Assembly (NCBI GenBank): GCA_002329155.1 | Contig: DCXY01000047.1 | Location: 54,509-118,508 of the forward strand | Reading direction: 5' to 3' | Source: Stenotrophomonas sp. UBA2124 | Lineage (GTDB): Bacteria; Pseudomonadota; Gammaproteobacteria; Xanthomonadales; Xanthomonadaceae | Length of the DNA: 64,000 bases | Shown: positions 60,592 to 64,000 of the stretch, in pieces | Layout of the letters: the number at the start of each line of letters is the position of its first letter | How positions within the stretch are numbered: the stretch's first letter is position 1 | Translations under genes and position numbers: made by a program | The notes under the pieces: model-generated | Database searches by the model: none | The model's input: the letters and a program-made list of their open reading frames with translations, nothing else | What the model was told of the DNA's origin: nothing

Positions 60592-61969
60592 GATTCGCCC
60601 GACGCCGTTCCAGACGCAGGTCCTGTCCGTCCCGGAGGATCACTTTGTCTTTCTCGGCGGCGGTCGCGGCGGTGGCAAATCGATGGCCCTGCAATTCCTG
60701 ATCCTGCGCCACTGCGACCAATACAAGAACCGCGCCCGGGTCCTCGTGACGCGCCGCCGGTTGAAGTCGCTTTTCCAATTCGGCGAGGAGCTGCGCGCGC
60801 TGCTGCGCTCAGCCTATGGGCGCGACATCACCTACAACCAGAACGATGCCGTGTTCCGGCTCCCGAACGGCGCGGTGATCCAGCTCGCGCACGTCGAATC
60901 CGCGTCTGCGCTCTCCGACGTGGCGCAGGGCATGAACTTCTCGCTGATCTGCTGCGACGAAAGCGGCGAAGCGCCGACGATGGAAGTCATCGATCAACTC
61001 GGGCTTTCGTTGCGAGGCACCGGCGTTCCGCTTCGCATGGTGCTTGCCGCGAATCCGGGCGGCTCGAATCACGGCGCGCTCGCCGAGCGGTACGTCACGG
61101 GCCGCGAGCCGTGGATGCCGTTCGAGTTCGAGGGCAATACGTGGGTGTATGCCCCATCCATCTTGGACGATAACCCGCACCTCCCAACGGCTTACCGCAA
61201 GAACTTCGAGATATTGGCTCGAACTGATCCGGCACTGTATCGCGCGATGCGCTTGGGCGACTGGTCCGCGATGGTCGGCGATTTCTTCCAAGGAATATGG
61301 GACGCGCGCAAGATGGTGTTCGATCACCACGACGTTCCGCCGGATTTCTTCGCCACGTTGAAGCTGTCCATTGACTGGGGCAGCGCCGCACCGATGGCCG
61401 CGGTTCTCGCTGGGCAGCTCGCCGTGGACGTTCGCTTGCCCGATGATCGCGTGATGCCGCGCGGGGCGTGGGTGATCTATGACGAACACGTTGAGTACGA
61501 TCCGCGGAACCTCGCACGCGGTACGGGCCGCACGCCGGGACAGATCGCGCCGAAGCTCCACGAGGTAGCTCGCCGGAACGGCGTTCGCGCACGGGGCGTC
61601 ATCGACTCCGCGGCGGAGGCGCGCACCGCCGGGCGCATGGAGGCGAGTGTGTCGGACCTGTTCCGGGCCGCGGGTGTTCGCGTGAGCCCGGCGAGGAAAG
61701 GCCCGCGCGTGCCGCGCTTCGAGCAGTTGAAGCAGTTGATGGTCAACGGCGAGTTCTTCGTGGCGTCGCGGTGCCGGTTCTGGCTGGCGACAGTCCCGAG
61801 CCTGCCGCGCGACTCGCGCATCCCTGACGACGTGGACACGAAGGCGAACGATCACGCATTGGATGCAACCAGCTACGCCATCGCAGGCGAGTCCGGCGGG
61901 CGCGTCCATCAGTCCAGCTTTACGCCGGGACCGCGGATGCCGCGCGATGAGCGCGTGGTGTGGGTCTGA
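60581..61969 (+). CDS. Phage terminase large subunit
   Basis: A 462-residue DNA-packaging ATPase/nuclease. Walker A is GGGRGGGKS (26-34); Walker B with catalytic glutamate is LICCDESGE (about 122-130). The nuclease domain contains LSIDWGSAAP (about 260) and late acidic residues (NDHALDATSYAI). The reading frame is intact. It starts within terS. No portal, protease or capsid genes follow within the window, which is atypical for a complete prophage. Confidence 0.9.
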   Translation: MSVEIRPTPFQTQVLSVPEDHFVFLGGGRGGGKSMALQFLILRHCDQYKNRARVLVTRRRLKSLFQFGEELRALLRSAYGRDITYNQNDAVFRLPNGAVIQLAHVESASALSDVAQGMNFSLICCDESGEAPTMEVIDQLGLSLRGTGVPLRMVLAANPGGSNHGALAERYVTGREPWMPFEFEGNTWVYAPSILDDNPHLPTAYRKNFEILARTDPALYRAMRLGDWSAMVGDFFQGIWDARKMVFDHHDVPPDFFATLKLSIDWGSAAPMAAVLAGQLAVDVRLPDDRVMPRGAWVIYDEHVEYDPRNLARGTGRTPGQIAPKLHEVARRNGVRARGVIDSAAEARTAGRMEASVSDLFRAAGVRVSPARKGPRVPRFEQLKQLMVNGEFFVASRCRFWLATVPSLPRDSRIPDDVDTKANDHALDATSYAIAGESGGRVHQSSFTPGPRMPRDERVVWV

Positions 61970-61986
61970 CAACGGAGGAGACAAAG

Positions 61987-62289
61987 ATGCGACGTTCCTA
62001 CAAGTACCTGATGCTGGCCCTTGTGATTGGCAACGCGCAGGCGGCGCAGCGCGAGTTGTTCAACGCCCGCGAGACGTTGGAGCGGGCGAAGGTCGGCACC
62101 TATTCGCCGCGCGCGCAGCCGCCGGTTCGCGTGCAGGTGGAAGGTTCCGCGCGGTTTCGCGCGACCGACCACGGAAACCGTCAGATTCAACAACAATTCG
62201 AGCGGATGGACTGCCGATGGGTGGACGCCACGAATTCCATGCGTTGCGTGCCGTTTCCAGCCGAAGAAGTAAACCGGCCCAAGAAATAG
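61987..62289 (+). CDS. Small hypothetical phage protein
   Basis: A 100-residue protein with a hydrophobic N-terminus (YLMLALVIGNAQA) that may act as a signal or membrane segment, followed by a basic, glutamine-rich region. GGAGGAGAC precedes ATG 61,987. Function unknown. It follows terL by 17 bp. Confidence 0.6.
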   Translation: MRRSYKYLMLALVIGNAQAAQRELFNARETLERAKVGTYSPRAQPPVRVQVEGSARFRATDHGNRQIQQQFERMDCRWVDATNSMRCVPFPAEEVNRPKK

Positions 62290-62371
62290 CACTCGCGCGG
62301 GGCAAATCCGGTCCATATGGTCGGAAGCGAGCGGCCCCACTGGCTGGGCCGCACGCTGAGGAATAGCCCCC

Positions 62372-63130
62372 ATGCCGAACGTCAACTTCAAGACCATCCC
62401 CACCGATGTTCCGCTGACCGTGGAGAACATCGACCGGCTCGCGAATCGCGCCGCCGAACTCGCCACCGCCTTCGGTGCGCGTATCGCCAATATCCAGCAG
62501 CAGGTCGCCGATGCCCGCGACCGCTTCAGCCGCGACGGTGACGACCTTGTCCGTGAGACGGACGCTGCCAATCGCGCCGTTGCCAAGCAGTTCGCCAAGC
62601 GGCAGCTCGCCTCGCGCATCGCCAAGTTCCGCCTGACCATCGTGGAATCGAGCCGCGGCCAGCGCGAGGAACTCCTGCGCCCGCTGGCGAAGGTCGCCGC
62701 CGATGCCGCGTTCCTCCTGACCCTGTGCCAGTCACCCGCGCAGATGCTCGGGCGCGTCGCCTTGGGCGATGCCCGGCGCACGCAGTACCAGACGCAGCTC
62801 GAAGGCGCAGGGCCGGTCGAGCTGGAAACCGCCGCGATCACCGCGATTGCCACCGGGGATATGCCTCTGGCAGCCGCGGTCGCGACCGTGGTAGACCGCC
62901 GCCCTTCAGATCGCCGCCCGTTCTCGGTGGCGGCGTTTGCCGAGAGGGTGTGGGGCGCGCAGCACGCCGAGGTCACGGCCAAGCTCAAGGGTGTCCTGCT
63001 GGCCGAGCGCACCGCGCGCGCGGCCAATGATGAGTTCGTCCGCGGCAAGGCCGACCCCATCGCCAACCTGAGTAACCAGCTCGCCGCCCGGGCCATCGCC
63101 GAAGCGTCGGGCGAGGAGGACGAAGCATGA
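62372..63130 (+). CDS. Coiled-coil hypothetical phage protein
   Basis: A 252-residue soluble, largely alpha-helical protein. Alanine/arginine-rich heptad patterns (about 20-80 and 190-250) suggest coiled coils. No family recognised; a scaffold or virion-internal role is possible but unsupported. Its stop overlaps the start of the next tiny gene (ATGA). Confidence 0.6.
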   Translation: MPNVNFKTIPTDVPLTVENIDRLANRAAELATAFGARIANIQQQVADARDRFSRDGDDLVRETDAANRAVAKQFAKRQLASRIAKFRLTIVESSRGQREELLRPLAKVAADAAFLLTLCQSPAQMLGRVALGDARRTQYQTQLEGAGPVELETAAITAIATGDMPLAAAVATVVDRRPSDRRPFSVAAFAERVWGAQHAEVTAKLKGVLLAERTARAANDEFVRGKADPIANLSNQLAARAIAEASGEEDEA

Positions 63131-63249
63131 AAGGCGCGGTTCCCAACGTCCGGAAGGCGAAGGCCATCCACGAAAAGAAGCAGGCCGAGCGCAACGCCAC
63201 GGCCAACAAGATGAAGAAGCGCGCGGCGACCACTCGCCGCGGACGCTGA
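63127..63249 (+). CDS. Tiny basic protein (40 residues)
   Basis: ATG 63,127 overlaps the preceding stop (ATGA). The 40-residue product (MKGAVPNVRKAKAIHEKKQA, ending in an Arg-rich tail) is about 40% Lys/Arg, so it probably binds nucleic acid. Too short for usual gene finders; coupling and strong codon bias support it. Confidence 0.6.
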   Translation: MKGAVPNVRKAKAIHEKKQAERNATANKMKKRAATTRRGR

Positions 63250-63270
63250 CCGAATCGGGGTGTTCCGGCG

Positions 63271-63711
63271 GTGACGTGTCGCGCCCGCCTCGTGCCGCCG
63301 GGGCATCCTGACCTTACAGCCGACTCCGGCGCGCGTCAGGGTGACTCCGGGGTGCGCGCGCCGGAGGAGGCTGCTTCCCGGCAGGCTACCGCTACGCGCG
63401 AAGCGATGGCCCAGCTATGGGCTGATCCCGAACACCGCGCGCGCATATCCGCGCAGATGAAGGCCAGGTGGGCGGACCCGGCCTACCGGGAGCGCGCCCG
63501 CGGCTTCAATCGCGACAAACGCACCTACCGCTGGCAGCACGTCGAGTCCGGGCGGATCGTCTCCCGGACCAAGCTCGAAATGCGCGAAGAACACGGCCTA
63601 CGGCCCGATTCGCTGGACGGCCTCGTGGCCGGGCGTATCCAGAACTCCCGGGGCTGGCGGCTCGCGCCGCGGTCCCTGCTGGGCGAGAGTCCGCGATGGA
63701 TTTTTCCGTGA
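63271..63711 (+). CDS. Nuclease-associated modular DNA-binding protein (NUMOD3-like)
   Basis: A 146-residue protein with GTG start at 63,271. The centre has repeated short motifs REAMAQLWADPEHRARISAQ and MKARWADPAYRERARG, the pattern of NUMOD3-like DNA-binding modules attached to homing endonucleases. The C-terminal half (WQHVESGRIVSRTKLEMREE, LDGLVAGRIQNSRGWRLA) resembles the TKxEL...GW module found next to HNH/GIY-YIG nucleases. No nuclease domain is seen. A decayed copy lies at 51,365. An internal start at 63,406 is an alternative. Confidence 0.75.
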   Translation: MTCRARLVPPGHPDLTADSGARQGDSGVRAPEEAASRQATATREAMAQLWADPEHRARISAQMKARWADPAYRERARGFNRDKRTYRWQHVESGRIVSRTKLEMREEHGLRPDSLDGLVAGRIQNSRGWRLAPRSLLGESPRWIFP

Positions 63712-63716
63712 GTTGG

Positions 63717-64000
63717 CTATTCGTCAACGCCCATAGCCGAGCGTCGTTGTAGACGAGTCATCGCACGATTGGTAATTACCTTGTTGCGATGATCGAACCT
63801 GTCGTACAAGTCCCGTCGAGTTCCGACAATCCCATACAAGAAAAGTCGAACAACGCGAATGAATAAGCCCACAAGCTTTACGTTCTTGTTTGACCAGCGG
63901 GGGAAGCTTCCTATGGCGATAGCTCCGAACATATGATCATCCGAAATGGTGTGAACGTAGGCGTTCAAATCGCCGTAAATCCCTTTCAGTTCGGCAATGA
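63717..64000 (-). CDS. Truncated hypothetical gene at right edge
   Basis: The C-terminal part of a gene that continues beyond the window. The visible ~94 residues end at TAG 63,717-63,719 and stay open to base 64,000. The region is clearly poorer in GC than its neighbours (63,720-63,960), indicating a different origin. The stretch IRVVRLFLYGIVGTRRDLYD suggests a helical, basic segment. No family recognised. It is on the strand opposite the preceding element genes, as expected for cargo. Confidence 0.6.
   Translation of the reverse strand, partial: IAELKGIYGDLNAYVHTISDDHMFGAIAIGSFPRWSNKNVKLVGLFIRVVRLFLYGIVGTRRDLYDRFDHRNKVITNRAMTRLQRRSAMGVDE

Overview
The window is high-GC gammaproteobacterial chromosome, most likely from Stenotrophomonas or a very close Xanthomonadaceae relative. 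The evidence is the gene order tig-clpP-clpX-lon-hupB-ppiD, the rnhA/dnaQ/gloB/mltD neighbourhood, a kdkA-type heptose kinase, and GTAG-headed palindromes that look like the SMAG repeats described in Stenotrophomonas maltophilia. All calls come from reading the sequence and from memory of protein families; no database search was run.

Region 1 (1-50.8 kb) is ordinary core chromosome. It opens with a Bax-inhibitor-like membrane protein and six tRNAs (Pro, Arg, His, Lys, Lys, Leu). The cytoplasmic protein-quality-control cluster follows: trigger factor, ClpP, ClpX, Lon, HU and, after a Val/Asp/Asp/Asp tRNA run, PpiD. Next come kbl, a complete sulfate ABC importer (cysP-T-W-A), a TorF-type porin-like protein, typA, ppiB, mdh, an RluA pseudouridine synthase, prpE, a GST, fadH, an LTA-synthase-like membrane phosphotransferase, an OmpA/OprF porin and an RsuA-family pseudouridine synthase flanked by two small exported proteins. 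After these lie mltD-gloB / methyltransferase-rnhA-dnaQ, a PP2C phosphatase, tRNA-Ser, a lipopolysaccharide glycosyltransferase and heptose kinase pair, the 4.5S SRP RNA, sugE under a guanidine-II riboswitch, and a secreted GH92 alpha-mannosidase.

Region 2 (50.8-53.9 kb) is a gene-poor, decayed mobile zone. It holds a broken copy of a nuclease-associated DNA-binding gene, a cluster of perfect palindromes containing a consensus DnaA box, a winged-helix-like gene, very small ORFs and two small unknown genes. It ends at a fragment that reads as a tRNA-Ser 3' end plus terminator, 160 bp before an integrase.

Region 3 (53.9-64 kb, running off the window) is a prophage or phage-satellite-like element. 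It carries a P4-type tyrosine integrase, an AlpA regulator, a small protein, a primase-polymerase/SF3-helicase fusion and an iteron-like array of GTACCG/CGGTAC motifs (candidate replication origin). These are followed by a reverse-strand exported BamE-like cargo gene, a serine recombinase translationally coupled to small and large terminase genes, small unknown genes, an intact copy of the nuclease-associated module and a truncated reverse-strand gene. No portal, capsid or tail gene is visible after the terminase. The degenerate copy in region 2 and the tRNA-end fragment suggest tandem accretion: the remains of an older related element at the left, with the present element inserted beside it.
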